A stretch of 64,000 nucleotides of DNA from Streptomyces venezuelae (GCF_008642295.1 NZ_CP029190.1:2080001-2144000); one strand, 5' to 3'. Positions 28,749 to 40,757 are shown, counted from the stretch's first letter. Program-made: numbers and translations. Notes: generated by a model from the letters alone, not told the origin.

Positions 28749-31700
28749 TCATCGCTGCCGGGGGATGGTGGTGGACCGACGGGTTCCGGCCAGGGTCTCG
28801 ACCATTCGCCGCGCGCTCGGGCCGAGCAGCGCGGCGGCCTCCCGCGGCTCCTCGTGCAGCCAGTGCTCGATCAGCCGGCCGAAGGGCGGGTGCTCGCGGG
28901 CCAGCTCGACGGTCCGCCGCTCGAACACGGCCGCTCCCCCGGGCACCCCGAGCAGCCGCCGTCCGGTGCGCCGCACCAGCTCCCGGGTGCGCTGTTCCCC
29001 GCGGGCGACGGTGTCCCCGGCCACCGCGCCGAGCAGGGCGGACAGCACGGCGGGCTCGGACTCGGTTCCGGTGTCGAGGAGTGCGTCGAGCAGTTCGCCG
29101 CGCAGCGGGCGGGAGGCCTCGGCTCCGAAGGTGCCGAGCACGGCGGCGAGTGCGGCCCGGGCCGGCGGCGGCCCGTGGAGCAGCTCGGCGGCGAGCGGGC
29201 GCAGCAGGGGCCCGGCGGCCGGGCCGTGGTCGAGGCGCCGGTCGACGAAGGCGGCGGCGTGCGGGGCGTCCTGGGGGTGCCGGGCCAGGTGTTCCCGTAC
29301 GAAGCGGGCGGCGCGGACGGCCGGGCCGGGGGCGGTCAGTGCGGCCAGGGCGCGGAGCACCTCGCCGTCGGCGCGGTCGCGGAGGGCGTCGAAGATCTCG
29401 CCGGTCCGGCCGGGCAGTGCCTCGGCGGCGGCGATCAGCGCGGAGGCGGGCACCTGCGGGCAGGCCAGGGCGGCCGGCAGGTACTCCTCACGGGCCTCCG
29501 GGTCCCGGAGCAGGATGCCGAGGGCGGCCCCGTGCAGGCTCTGGTCCCCGGGCCGGTCCAGCAGGGCGAGCGCGGCGTGCCGGAGCAGGGCCCGGCCCGG
29601 TGCGGTGCCGGTCAGGTGTGCGGCGGCGACCGGGCCGTACGCGGCGGCGGCGACCCGGCGTTCGGGCCGCTCGTCCCGGGCCCAGCGGTCCACGGCCCGG
29701 CAGAGCGCCGGGGGTTCCTCTTCGGCGAGGACGGTCAGCAGTTCGTCGGCACGTGGGTGCGCGGCGCCGACCAGTGCCTCGACGAGGTCGTCGGGGGCCA
29801 GCCGGCGGTGGGTGTGGAGCAGGGCCTGGGTGGCGGTGGCCACGGTGGCGCCGGGCCGGCCGTGCAGCCGGCGCTCGTCGCGGAACCAGTCGCAGAGCAG
29901 CGGGACGACCCGCTGCGGATCGTGCCGGAGGCGGCGGGCGACGGCGTCGAGGCAGCGGTGGTCGGCGGGCAGCATCCGGCGGAGCAGCTCCAGCCGGTCG
30001 GGTTCGGGCAGCCGGAGCCGGTTCCAGAACCAGCCGCCGAACTCGGCGGTGCCGCCGCGGGCGGCGGCGAGGGCGTCGAGCACCGGGCGGAAGGGCTGCG
30101 CGTCGGGCGAGCGCAGCAGTGCCTCGCGCAGCAGGCGGGCGGCCCACCAGGCGCGGTCGTCGGGTGCTTCGGCGGGCGGCCGGTCCAGGGCGGCCACCAG
30201 GGTGCCGAGGCAGCGGGTCAGGGCGGGCGGGGGCAGCAGGAGCAGGGCTTCCAGGACCGGGCCGATCCGGTGCCGGGGTACGGGCGGACCGGCCGCCGGG
30301 GCGGTGCGGTGGACCAAGGTGTCGAGGGCGGTGGGGACGTCCAGGTGGGCGGCCTGAAGCCAGTCGGCGAACTCCTCGTGGGCAAACCGGTAGCCGGCTC
30401 CGGCCGGGACCAGCAGGCCTTCGGTGAGCACGGCGGGGGCCCAGCCGGTGCGCCAGGGGAACAGCTCCTCGAAGGAGGCCCGGTCCAGCTCGCCCTGGCC
30501 GGGGCCGAGGCAGCGCCGTGCGGCCTCGTGGACCCGGCCGGCCACGCGCGCGGCGAGCCGCCGTACGCCGGGCCCGTGCACCTCGGGTCCGTCCGCGCCG
30601 CCGGCGGCGATGCGGACCGCCGTGCGCAGGCACATCAGGTCGAGGTGGGCGTCGAAGACCTCGTTGCGGCCGGGGCGGCCGTCGGTGACCTCGGCGGCGC
30701 GGATGCCGGCGAGCAGACTCAGGGTCAGCGGGTGCCGGCCGTCGGGTTCGCGCACTCCGTCGGCGGGGATGCCGTAGCGGGCCCGGGCCTCCTCGGCCTC
30801 GGCCGGGGTGAACTCGCCGAGCCGGTAGGCCGCGGGGAGGCGCGGAGCCGGGCGGCCGGGGACGTACAGCGCGCCGTCCGGGTAGAACTCCCCGGCCCGC
30901 TCCCAGTACTCGGGGCGGCCCGCGACGACCATCCGGACGGCGTTCTCGCGCAGCCAGCGGGCGGTGCCGGCGGTCCACTCGGCCAGTCGCTGCGCGAGCC
31001 GGACGGGCATCTCCTCGGGCGCGTCGAGCAGCACGAGCAGCGGTCTCCCGGCCCCGGCCGCCAGCCCGGCGACCTCCTCGGGCCCGGCGGCGACCGGGTC
31101 CGGGTCGGGGCGCGGGGTCGCGGCCGGGACCGGTGCCGGAGCCGGGGCCGGGATCGGAGCCGGGGCCGCGGCAGCGGTGATGCGGGTGGCGGCGGTCAGG
31201 GCGCGGGTGAGGGCGTCCGCGAGGGAGGTGTCGGTGGCCGCGAGGTCGGCGCCGCGGAGCCAGATCGTGGGCGACGGGAGCGGGCCGAGGGCGCGGCGGG
31301 CGGCGAGGGCGGCGAGTTCGGTGGTGCGGCCGGTGCCGGGGTCGCCGATCAGGGCGAGCACGAGTGCGGGGCTCTCGGTGAACGCGGCCAGCACCTCGGC
31401 CGCCTCCCGGCGCTCGACCGCCCCGGCCGCCTCCGCGAGGGCGGTGCCCAGGGTGGTGCCGGTCAGCTGGAGGGCTCCCGCCAGGTTCAGGTCCGCGCCG
31501 TAGCCCGGCACGGTCGCCGCGTTCCGGGCCAGCAGGGCGGCGAGCGGGCCGCCCGGGTCGGCCGCGGCTGCCGCGCGCAAGGGCACTGCAAACCCTCCGG
31601 AGCGGTGCTCCGTGTGCAGAGCGGTGCCCAGGACGGCGAGCACCGCGCCGGTGGCCGCGTCCAGCACCGGCCCCCCGCAGGTCTCCCCGCCCAGTCGCAG

Positions 31701-32117
31701 GGCGTCCATCCCGTCCGTCCCGATGGCCAGCTCCAGCGCACCGCCGATCCGGTGCGAGCGGTCGGTCGCCGTATAGGTCACCTCCGCCTCGCCCAGCACC
31801 CTGGCCTGCCGCCAGCCCCGCGCGCTGAGCCGTACGTACGCCCCGGCCGGCACCCGCTCCACCGCCGCCACCGGCAGCGGGCGCACCCCGAGCCCCTCCG
31901 TCCGGACCAGCGCCAGCCCCGCCGAGGCCAGCAGTGTCACCGCCGCCGCGTCGGCCGGGCAGCTGCGCTCCCCCGCGCCGTGCAGCACCACCGGGCCCAG
32001 GCCGGCCACCGCCTCATGGCTGGTGATCACCGTCCCCCGGTCGTCGGCCACGAAGCCGCTGCCCCGCGGACGCCCGGCGAAATCGCAGATCCTGACGAGC
32101 TCCCCCGTGACCTCCAT
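28749..32117 (-). CDS. Trypsin-fold / STAND-like NTPase / helical-repeat protein
   Basis: 1122 residues, cytoplasmic by appearance. Residues 1-190 look like a trypsin-fold protease: GSGF near 19, His34 in ITSHEAV, and GGETCGGPV with Cys147 at the nucleophile position. No Asp is seen where the family has D-(I/L)-A-L-(L/V); here it reads AGLALV. Residues about 255-290 hold a P-loop GDPGTGRTT with Arg replacing the Walker A Lys. A Walker B-like LLVLLDAPEE, a STAND-type MVVAGRPEYW and a winged-helix signature RFAHEEFADWLQA follow. The remainder is Leu/Ala-rich helical repeats. Proteins joining protease-like domains to STAND modules often sense invasion or stress. ATG 32117 chosen; the gene diverges from a small unknown gene. 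Confidence 0.8.
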   Translation of the reverse strand: MEVTGELVRICDFAGRPRGSGFVADDRGTVITSHEAVAGLGPVVLHGAGERSCPADAAAVTLLASAGLALVRTEGLGVRPLPVAAVERVPAGAYVRLSARGWRQARVLGEAEVTYTATDRSHRIGGALELAIGTDGMDALRLGGETCGGPVLDAATGAVLAVLGTALHTEHRSGGFAVPLRAAAAADPGGPLAALLARNAATVPGYGADLNLAGALQLTGTTLGTALAEAAGAVERREAAEVLAAFTESPALVLALIGDPGTGRTTELAALAARRALGPLPSPTIWLRGADLAATDTSLADALTRALTAATRITAAAAPAPIPAPAPAPVPAATPRPDPDPVAAGPEEVAGLAAGAGRPLLVLLDAPEEMPVRLAQRLAEWTAGTARWLRENAVRMVVAGRPEYWERAGEFYPDGALYVPGRPAPRLPAAYRLGEFTPAEAEEARARYGIPADGVREPDGRHPLTLSLLAGIRAAEVTDGRPGRNEVFDAHLDLMCLRTAVRIAAGGADGPEVHGPGVRRLAARVAGRVHEAARRCLGPGQGELDRASFEELFPWRTGWAPAVLTEGLLVPAGAGYRFAHEEFADWLQAAHLDVPTALDTLVHRTAPAAGPPVPRHRIGPVLEALLLLPPPALTRCLGTLVAALDRPPAEAPDDRAWWAARLLREALLRSPDAQPFRPVLDALAAARGGTAEFGGWFWNRLRLPEPDRLELLRRMLPADHRCLDAVARRLRHDPQRVVPLLCDWFRDERRLHGRPGATVATATQALLHTHRRLAPDDLVEALVGAAHPRADELLTVLAEEEPPALCRAVDRWARDERPERRVAAAAYGPVAAAHLTGTAPGRALLRHAALALLDRPGDQSLHGAALGILLRDPEAREEYLPAALACPQVPASALIAAAEALPGRTGEIFDALRDRADGEVLRALAALTAPGPAVRAARFVREHLARHPQDAPHAAAFVDRRLDHGPAAGPLLRPLAAELLHGPPPARAALAAVLGTFGAEASRPLRGELLDALLDTGTESEPAVLSALLGAVAGDTVARGEQRTRELVRRTGRRLLGVPGGAAVFERRTVELAREHPPFGRLIEHWLHEEPREAAALLGPSARRMVETLAGTRRSTTIPRQR

Positions 32118-32261
32118 GACACGACCGTAGGTCGACGAAGATCAGCCGGAAAAGCAGGTGAGCGGAACGCGCCCCCTTAGGCTCCCTCCATTCACTCCGA
32201 GCGCCTGCTCGGACGGGTGAATAACAGGGTCCGGATGGATAGAGACCTACCCGAGGGGGGT

Positions 32262-32319
32262 CGTGGAGCGGTGAGCAGCAGTCCGACGGCGTCGGGCCCG
32301 ATGCGCTCACCGCTCCACG
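32262..32319. repeat. Long nested inverted repeat in divergent spacer
   Basis: 15-bp perfect arms (32262-32276 with 32305-32319) surround a 28-nt centre that itself contains a CCGAC/GTCGG stem (32283-32287 with 32291-32295). A further 15-nt palindrome (GGCACTG-T-CAGTGCC) lies at 32328-32342. The structure lies between two divergent starts and may be an operator, a terminator of antisense leakage or a small structured RNA. Confidence 0.7.
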
Positions 32320-32348
32320 TCAACACAGGCACTGTCAGTGCCACCGCC

Positions 32349-32361
32349 TAGCCTGCACTCA
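32349..32361 (+). promoter_or_regulatory. Candidate leaderless promoter -10 box
   Basis: TAGCCT at 32349-32354 fits the actinobacterial TANNNT -10 consensus and ends 6 nt before the ATG at 32361, the spacing expected if transcription begins at the A of ATG. No ribosome site precedes that ATG, which supports leaderless translation. The -35 region is not clear; the 32328-32342 palindrome overlaps where it would lie. Confidence 0.5.
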
Positions 32362-32891
32362 TGATCGAGACGACCGGCGAGGACCGCCGCTTCCCACCCG
32401 CCCTGGCCGAGGTGGCCACCGTGGAGTTCGTGTACGGGGACAGCGCCGAGGTTGAGGGCGAGGGCGTGGACTTCATGCCGTACGCCGAGTTCGAACCCGC
32501 CGAGGAGACCACGCAGTGGGTGCGTGCGTGGACCGCGAACCACGAGCTGGACGGCGGCGCCGGCCAGGACGGCTCCGGCGGGCTCGCCGCCCTGTGGATG
32601 GCCCGGCCGGGCCGGCCGCTCGCCGAGCAGCCGGTGGTGTTCATGGGGTCGGAGGGCGAGTCGGGCCTGGTGGCCGCGAACCTGTCCGACCTGCTGTGGG
32701 TGCTGGCCGATGGCTTCGGGCCGCGGGAGGCGGCCCTCCATCCGGACCGCGAGCCGCTTCCCGATCCGGTCCTCGCCGAGATCGCCGCCCGGCATGCGGT
32801 CACTCCGCGCCGGGCCGCGCGGGAGATCGTGCTGACGGCGCGCGCCGAGTTCCCCTCCTTCGAGGAGGACCTCGACGAGCTCTGCCGCTGA
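32361..32891 (+). CDS. Small acidic cytoplasmic protein, function unknown
   Basis: 176 residues, acidic, soluble. A central block (VVFMGSEGESGLVAANLSDLLWVLADGFGP) recalls the core of SMI1/KNR4-like (SUKH) proteins, which often serve as immunity or adaptor proteins, but the match is weak and from memory. It is probably translated from a leaderless mRNA: no Shine-Dalgarno, with a -10-like box 6 nt upstream. It is divergent from the trypsin/STAND gene across a 243-bp spacer with a long inverted repeat, so a functional link is possible but unproven. It ends at a strong convergent terminator with truB. Confidence 0.75.
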   Translation: MIETTGEDRRFPPALAEVATVEFVYGDSAEVEGEGVDFMPYAEFEPAEETTQWVRAWTANHELDGGAGQDGSGGLAALWMARPGRPLAEQPVVFMGSEGESGLVAANLSDLLWVLADGFGPREAALHPDREPLPDPVLAEIAARHAVTPRRAAREIVLTARAEFPSFEEDLDELCR

Positions 32892-32897
32892 AGCGCG

Positions 32898-32934
32898 GCT
32901 GCGGCCGGCCCGGTAGTGCCGGGCCGGCCGCAGC
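32898..32934. terminator. Convergent terminator hairpin
   Basis: Perfect 16-bp stem (32898-32913 with 32919-32934) with a 5-nt loop, 7 bp after the plus-strand gene and 21 bp before the truB stop on the other strand. Confidence 0.85.
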
Positions 32935-32954
32935 AGCAGAAGAAGGGCTCGGAG

Positions 32955-33863
32955 CTAGACGAAGACCGCCAGGGACTTCGACTTGCCGCCCTTGGGCTCC
33001 ACCAGGCCCAGCAGCCGGCCTTCGGGGCCGAACACGGCGACCGGCTTCCCCGCCTCGTACTCGTCCGGCATCTCCAGCCGCACCCCGTTGCCCAGCAGCG
33101 AGGCACGGCGCGCGTCCAGGTCCCAGCGGGGGAACGCGGCGGCTGCCGCCTCGGCGATCGGCATCACCGTCAGCTCTTCCTGGAGCTGGTCCAGGGTGCG
33201 GGCCCGGTCGAGCTTGTACGGGCCCACCCGGGTGCGCCGCAGCGCGGTCAGGTGGCCGCCGACGCCCAGGTCGGCGCCGAGGTCGCGGGCCAGCGCCCGG
33301 ATGTAGGTACCGCTGGAGCAGACCACCGAGACGACCAGGTCGATCACCGGGGTGCCGTCCTCGGCGGTCGCCTCGCGCATGTCGTACACCTGGAAGGACG
33401 AGATGGTGACCGGGCGGGCCGGGATCTCGAACTCCTCGCCCTCGCGGGCGCGCTTGTAGGACCGGACACCGTTGATCTTGATGGCGCTGACCTTGGACGG
33501 GACCTGCATGATCTCGCCGGTCAGCTTGCGGATGCCCGCGTCCACCGCGTCACGGGTGACCCCGGAGGCGTCCGTGGCGGAGCTGATCTCGCCCTCGGCG
33601 TCGTCGGTCAGCGTGTTCTGGCCGAGCCGGATCGTGCCGAGGTACTCCTTCTCGGTCAGCGCGAGGTGGCCGAGCAGCTTGGTCGCCTTCTCGACGCCGA
33701 GAACGAGTACGCCCGTGGCCATCGGGTCGAGGGTGCCGGCGTGGCCGACCCGGCGGGTCTTGGCGATCCCGCGCATCTTGGCGACCACGTCGTGCGAAGT
33801 GAAGCCGGACGGCTTGTCGACGATGACAAGGCCGTCCGGCGTCGGGGTTGCGTGCTTGCTCAT
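32955..33863 (-). CDS. truB: tRNA pseudouridine(55) synthase
   Basis: Isomerises U55 in the T-loop of tRNAs. 302 residues. The catalytic Asp46 lies in GHAGTLDPMATG, preceded by the family start GLVIVDKPSGFTSHD. Other motifs are KEYLGTIRLG, ALRRTRVGPY and CSSGTYIRALARDLG. A C-terminal PUA-like extension ends the protein (PVAVFGPEGRLLGL). ATG 33863 overlaps the rbfA stop by ATGA, so the two are translationally coupled. Last gene of the rimP-nusA-ylxR-infB-DUF503-rbfA-truB block. Confidence 0.97.
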   Translation of the reverse strand: MSKHATPTPDGLVIVDKPSGFTSHDVVAKMRGIAKTRRVGHAGTLDPMATGVLVLGVEKATKLLGHLALTEKEYLGTIRLGQNTLTDDAEGEISSATDASGVTRDAVDAGIRKLTGEIMQVPSKVSAIKINGVRSYKRAREGEEFEIPARPVTISSFQVYDMREATAEDGTPVIDLVVSVVCSSGTYIRALARDLGADLGVGGHLTALRRTRVGPYKLDRARTLDQLQEELTVMPIAEAAAAAFPRWDLDARRASLLGNGVRLEMPDEYEAGKPVAVFGPEGRLLGLVEPKGGKSKSLAVFV

Positions 33864-34300
33864 TCGGCTGCGTCGTCCTCGCCGGGCTTCTTGTACGGGT
33901 CGGCTTCGCCGGCGTACGCGGCACCCGAGGAGGCCTGCCGCACCTGGGCGTCGGAGGCGCGCGCCTGGTCGAGGAGGTCCTCGATGGTCTTCGCGGTCTC
34001 CGGCAGGGCGTCCGCCACGAAGGTGAGGGTGGGCGTGAACTTGATGCCCGCGGCCTGGCCCACCGCCGAGCGCAGAATGCCCTTGGCGCTTTCCAGGCCC
34101 TTGGCCGCGGCCTCCCGCTCCTCGTCGTCGCCGTACACCGTGTAGAAGACCGTGGCCTCCCGCAGGTCACCGGTGACCCGGGTGTCGGTGATCGTCACGT
34201 GCGTTCCGAGGCGCGGGTCCTTGATACCGCGCTGCAGCTTCTGGGCGACCACCTCCCGGATGAGGTCCGCCAGCTTCTTCGCCCGCGCGTTGTCGGCCAC
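33860..34300 (-). CDS. rbfA: Ribosome-binding factor A
   Basis: Single KH-type domain protein that helps mature the 30S subunit and process 16S rRNA. About 146 residues, slightly longer than E. coli RbfA because of an acidic C-terminal tail. Family core: ADLIREVVAQKLQRGIKDPRLG and VTITDTRVTGDLREATVFYT. GTG 34300 (ADNARAKKL) is 8 nt after GGAG; the upstream in-frame codon at 34327 overlaps the DUF503 stop region and is less likely. Coupled to truB by a 4-nt overlap. Confidence 0.96.
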   Translation of the reverse strand: MADNARAKKLADLIREVVAQKLQRGIKDPRLGTHVTITDTRVTGDLREATVFYTVYGDDEEREAAAKGLESAKGILRSAVGQAAGIKFTPTLTFVADALPETAKTIEDLLDQARASDAQVRQASSGAAYAGEADPYKKPGEDDAAE

Positions 34301-34327
34301 TGGTCCGTCTCCTTCTTCGTCTTGCAA

Positions 34328-34621
34328 TCAGTCTTCATCACCGTGGAGCCGCCGTCGCACCGACAGCAGTTCCACCTCCGGACGTGCCGCGACCAGCCGC
34401 TCACAGCGGTCGAGTACGTCCGATACGAACCCCGGGTCCCCGGACACCAGCGCGACCCCCAGACGGGCCCTGCGGTGGAGGTCCTGGTCGCCCACCTCGG
34501 CCGCGCTCACAGAGAACTTGCGCTGGAGCTCGGCGACGATGGGCCGGACGACGGAGCGTTTCTCCTTCAGCGAATGAACGTCGCCGAGGAGCAGGTCGAA
34601 GGACAGAGTCCCCACGTACAT
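34328..34621 (-). CDS. DUF503 (YlxP-like) protein
   Basis: 97 residues. The DUF503 signature is clear: MYVGTLSFDLLLGDVHSLKEKRSVVRPIVAELQRKFSVSAAEVG. It is a small ferredoxin-like fold conserved between infB and rbfA in many Gram-positives (YlxP in Bacillus), probably an accessory factor in ribosome or RNA metabolism; the exact role is unsettled. ATG 34621 is the family start though its ribosome site is weak. 27 bp upstream of rbfA, and separated from infB by a hairpin. Confidence 0.93.
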   Translation of the reverse strand: MYVGTLSFDLLLGDVHSLKEKRSVVRPIVAELQRKFSVSAAEVGDQDLHRRARLGVALVSGDPGFVSDVLDRCERLVAARPEVELLSVRRRLHGDED

Positions 34622-34706
34622 GCAGTTCCGGATGTCCCGCCGGTTCGGGTTCGGTGACCTGCCAGCCAGTCGGGTGGCAGGGACACCAGAACCGTACACG
34701 CAACGG

Positions 34707-34748
34707 CCGGGGCCGATCGACGGAAATTTCTCCGCCGACCGGCCCCGG
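34707..34748 (-). terminator. Hairpin after infB
   Basis: 9-bp outer stem (34707-34715 with 34740-34748) with a further paired inner segment, between the infB stop and the DUF503 gene. It may partly terminate infB transcription while allowing read-through into DUF503-rbfA-truB. Confidence 0.65.
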
Positions 34749-34770
34749 TCGCCAGGTGCACGGGCAACCG

Positions 34771-37884
<3,114 letters not shown>

Positions 37885-37934
37885 TTCGCTCCTTTTAGGT
37901 CCGGGTTACGCCGGACCGTCGCTACTTCATGGGC

Positions 37935-37967
37935 GTACTCATCGCGTACTCATCGAGTGCTCATCGC
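37935..37967. repeat. Three 11-bp tandem repeats in infB leader
   Basis: Units 37935-37945, 37946-37956 and 37957-37967 read GTACTCATCGC, GTACTCATCGA, GTGCTCATCGC. They lie 51-83 bp upstream of the infB start and downstream of the ylxR stop. One turn of helix per unit would place identical bases on the same DNA face. Confidence 0.85.
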
Positions 37968-38033
37968 AATCTCGACCTACTTCCAACTCGCGAGGTACCT
38001 GACCGCACGGGGTTCCGTGCCGTACTTCTTTTC

Positions 38034-38309
38034 TTACGGTGTCGCCTCGATGACCGTCCGCAGAGCGGCGGTTTCGAGTGCCCCCTGGACCCTGAGGGCC
38101 CGGGGGAACGCCCGGCGGCGCACCGCCTGGTCGAGGCAGACCACGGCAGGGTGCAGGTACGCACCCCGGCCGGGCAGCGTACCGCGGTGGTCGGGGACGC
38201 ATTCGTCTCCGACCGCCACGATCCGCAGCAGATCGCTCTTGGCCGCTCGCTCCCGGCACCCCACGCAGGTGCGCTCAGGGCATGCGCGGGCATGCGTCCG
38301 GCCAGACAC
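38034..38309 (-). CDS. ylxR: YlxR-family (DUF448) RNA-binding protein
   Basis: 91 residues. The YlxR motif is seen as PERTCVGCRERAAKSDLLRIVAV, then GRGAYLHPAVVCLDQAVRRRAF. It sits in the nusA-infB interval as in most Gram-positive genomes, where it is thought to bind RNA or act as a nucleoid/transcription-linked factor. GTG 38309 (SGRTHARAC) has GGGGAGG about 10 nt upstream. The 134-bp gap to nusA may allow a separate promoter or processing. Confidence 0.92.
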   Translation of the reverse strand: MSGRTHARACPERTCVGCRERAAKSDLLRIVAVGDECVPDHRGTLPGRGAYLHPAVVCLDQAVRRRAFPRALRVQGALETAALRTVIEATP

Positions 38310-38443
38310 GCTCAGTCTACCTCCCCGTACCGACCTCACCCCTTCAGGCGAAAAATCGAACGGACGTTGTCTCCATCGTGGCCGTTCCCGCATACGGGAC
38401 GGCTCACCCTGTCTACCGGCCCGGAACCCGGACCGGTACCGGA

Positions 38444-39442
38444 TTATTCCGCCGGGCCGCCGGCCGCGGGCTCGGTGTCGGGGCGGATGTCGATGCGCCA
38501 GCCGGTGAGCCGGGCGGCGAGCCGGGCGTTCTGGCCCTCCTTGCCGATGGCCAGCGACAGCTGGTAGTCGGGCACGGTCACCCGGGCGGACCGCGCGGCC
38601 ATGTCGACGATCTCCACCTTGCTCACCCGGGCGGGCGACAGGGCGTTCGCCACCATCTCCGCCGGGTCGTCCGACCAGTCGACGATGTCGATCTTCTCGC
38701 CGTGCAGTTCGGCCATGACGTTGCGCACCCGGCCGCCCATCGGGCCGATGCAGGCGCCCTTCGGGTTCAGGCCGGAGCGGGTGGACCGCACGGCGATCTT
38801 GGTGCGGTGGCCGGCCTCGCGGGCGATCGCGGCGATCTCGACGCTGCCGTCGGCGATCTCCGGGACCTCCAGCGCGAAGAGCTTCTTCACCAGGTTCGGG
38901 TGGGTGCGCGACAGGGTCACGGACGGACCGCGGACGCCTTTCGCCACCCGGACGACGTACGTGCGCAGCCGCAGGCCGTGGGTGTACTCCTCGCCGGGGA
39001 CCTGTTCCTGCACGGGCAGGATGGCCTCCAGCTTGCCGATGTCGACCAGGACGTTCTTGGGGTCCTTGCCCTGCTGGACGACGCCGGTGATGACATCGCC
39101 CTCACGGCCGGCGAACTCGCCGAAGGTCAGGTCGTCCTCCGCGTCGCGCAGACGCTGCAGGATCACCTGCTTGGCGGTCGTCGCCGCGATCCGGCCGAAG
39201 TCCGACGGGGTGTCGTCGAACTCCTTGGGCTCCTGGCCCTCCTCGAGATCCCTCGGGTCTTCCGTCGCCCACACGACCACGTGACCGTTGGTGCGGTCCA
39301 GCACCACGCGGGCCCGCCGGTAGCTGCCCTCGGTGCGGTGGTACGCAATGAGGAGGGCCGACTCGATCGCCTCGACGAGCAGGTCGAAGGAGATCTCCTT
39401 CTCCCGGACCAGACCCCGCAGGGCACTCATGTCGATGTCCAC
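38444..39442 (-). CDS. nusA: Transcription termination/antitermination factor NusA
   Basis: Binds RNA polymerase and nascent RNA to modulate pausing, termination and rRNA antitermination. 332 residues: N-terminal RNAP-binding domain (about 1-105), S1 domain (about 110-180, [22 protein letters not shown]), and two KH domains ([20 protein letters not shown] and [23 protein letters not shown]). It lacks the acidic repeats of E. coli NusA, as usual for actinobacteria. GTG 39442 is 2 nt after the rimP stop and uses GGAGG inside the rimP end; the downstream ATG (residue 5) is less likely. Confidence 0.97.
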   Translation of the reverse strand: MDIDMSALRGLVREKEISFDLLVEAIESALLIAYHRTEGSYRRARVVLDRTNGHVVVWATEDPRDLEEGQEPKEFDDTPSDFGRIAATTAKQVILQRLRDAEDDLTFGEFAGREGDVITGVVQQGKDPKNVLVDIGKLEAILPVQEQVPGEEYTHGLRLRTYVVRVAKGVRGPSVTLSRTHPNLVKKLFALEVPEIADGSVEIAAIAREAGHRTKIAVRSTRSGLNPKGACIGPMGGRVRNVMAELHGEKIDIVDWSDDPAEMVANALSPARVSKVEIVDMAARSARVTVPDYQLSLAIGKEGQNARLAARLTGWRIDIRPDTEPAAGGPAE

Positions 39443-39444
39443 GG

Positions 39445-39966
39445 CTACGCCTCCTCTTCTTCCTGAATGTTCTTGTCTTTGCGGTTGAACTCGATTTCGA
39501 CCCGCGCCTTGGCGATGTCGGTGAAAGCGATGCGGCGGGCGGTCGCCTTGCGGCCCTTCACGCCCGGGACCTCCAGGTCCAGCCCGTCCTCGTCGACGCC
39601 GAGGATCCGGGCGACGAGCTCGCCGGCACCCTGCTCGGCTTCGGGGGACAGCTGGAACTTCACGAGGCGGCCGGTGGCCCGGACGTAGTGCCGGTGCTCG
39701 GTGAGCGGGCGGTCGGCGCCGGGGGAGCTGACTTCGAGGACGTACTCGTCCTCGCCCATCGCGTCGTTCTCGTCCAGGGCGTCGGAGATCTCACGGCTCA
39801 GCTCGGCACAGGTGTCCAGCTCCACGCCCGAATCGGAATCCACGATGATCCGGAGCATCCGCCGCTTGCCCGCCCGGGACACCTCGATGTCTTCCAGGTC
39901 CAGGTCCTTCGCGGCGACCAGCGGCTCCAGCAGTCCGCGCAGCCTGTCGCTCTGGGGGGTGCTCAT
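39445..39966 (-). CDS. rimP: Ribosome maturation factor RimP
   Basis: 173 residues. Needed for 30S assembly. The family core includes [38 protein letters not shown] and [23 protein letters not shown] 39966. First gene of the rimP-nusA-ylxR-infB block; divergent from a lipoprotein gene 167 bp away. An acidic tail (NIQEEEEA) ends two bases before the nusA start. Confidence 0.97.
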   Translation of the reverse strand: MSTPQSDRLRGLLEPLVAAKDLDLEDIEVSRAGKRRMLRIIVDSDSGVELDTCAELSREISDALDENDAMGEDEYVLEVSSPGADRPLTEHRHYVRATGRLVKFQLSPEAEQGAGELVARILGVDEDGLDLEVPGVKGRKATARRIAFTDIAKARVEIEFNRKDKNIQEEEEA

Positions 39967-40133
39967 CCGGGTGACTCCTCGGCCGCGTGTGCTGTTGTGG
40001 TTTCCGTCGCGTGGATCGCGTGTCAGGTCAAAGGGTATCCGGTCGCAGGGGGTGTTGCCGTCCGCCCCTTGGGCGGTGCCCCGGGTACCGTGATCACAGC
40101 CTGTTCCTGCCGCCCTGCTCCCGAGGATCCGCC

Positions 40134-40757
40134 GTGCCCTGGACCCTGCCCTCGCGAAGAAGCCTGCTCACCGGCACTGCCGGGGCGGTGGGCGTTGCAC
40201 TGCTCTCCGGGTGTTCGGAGCCGGAACCGGAGGCGCGAACCGGCCCGAGCGCCGAAGCTTCGCTCGAACGGCGGATCCGCGAAGCGGCCGTCCGGGACAG
40301 CCGGGCCCTGCTGGAACGTTACGACGCCACGCTCGCGGCCCATCCCTCGCTGGGCGGACGGCTGGCGCCGCTCCGTGCGGCCGTCGCCGCGCACGCGGCG
40401 GCGCTGGCGCCGGAGGCCGCCGGGGCACCCGGGGCGGCAGGCGCCTCCGAGGCGTCCGGGGCCGGGGCTCCCAAAGCCGGGGCGCCCGAGGCCGGGGAGT
40501 CCTCCGGCGGGCCGGCGGGCTCGGCCCGCCCCGCGCCCTCCGGTGCCCCCGGTGCCGCCGGTGCCCCCCGGGCGGTGGTCCCCCCGAAGCCCGCCGACGC
40601 CGTCTCCGCCCTGGCCGATGCGGAGCGGAGCCTCGCCGAGAACCGCACCGTCGCCCTGGCCGAGGCCCCCGGCGAGCTGGCCCGGCTGCTCGCCTCGGTG
40701 GCGGCCTGCGGAGCCGTCCACCACCACCTGCTGACCACCCCCGGAGCCACCGCATGA
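40134..40757 (+). CDS. Lipoprotein with Tat-like signal, partner of a ferritin-like protein
   Basis: 207 residues. The signal begins PSRRSLLTG, close to a twin-arginine motif, and ends in lipobox LLSGC with Cys27, so a Tat-exported lipoprotein is likely. The mature part is helical, with a long Ala/Gly/Pro/Ser linker (about 95-150). GTG 40134 has GAGGA 7 nt upstream. It overlaps the next gene by four bases (ATGA), so the two are coupled. Conserved next to rimP in Streptomyces; function unknown. Confidence 0.8.
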   Translation: MPWTLPSRRSLLTGTAGAVGVALLSGCSEPEPEARTGPSAEASLERRIREAAVRDSRALLERYDATLAAHPSLGGRLAPLRAAVAAHAAALAPEAAGAPGAAGASEASGAGAPKAGAPEAGESSGGPAGSARPAPSGAPGAAGAPRAVVPPKPADAVSALADAERSLAENRTVALAEAPGELARLLASVAACGAVHHHLLTTPGATA

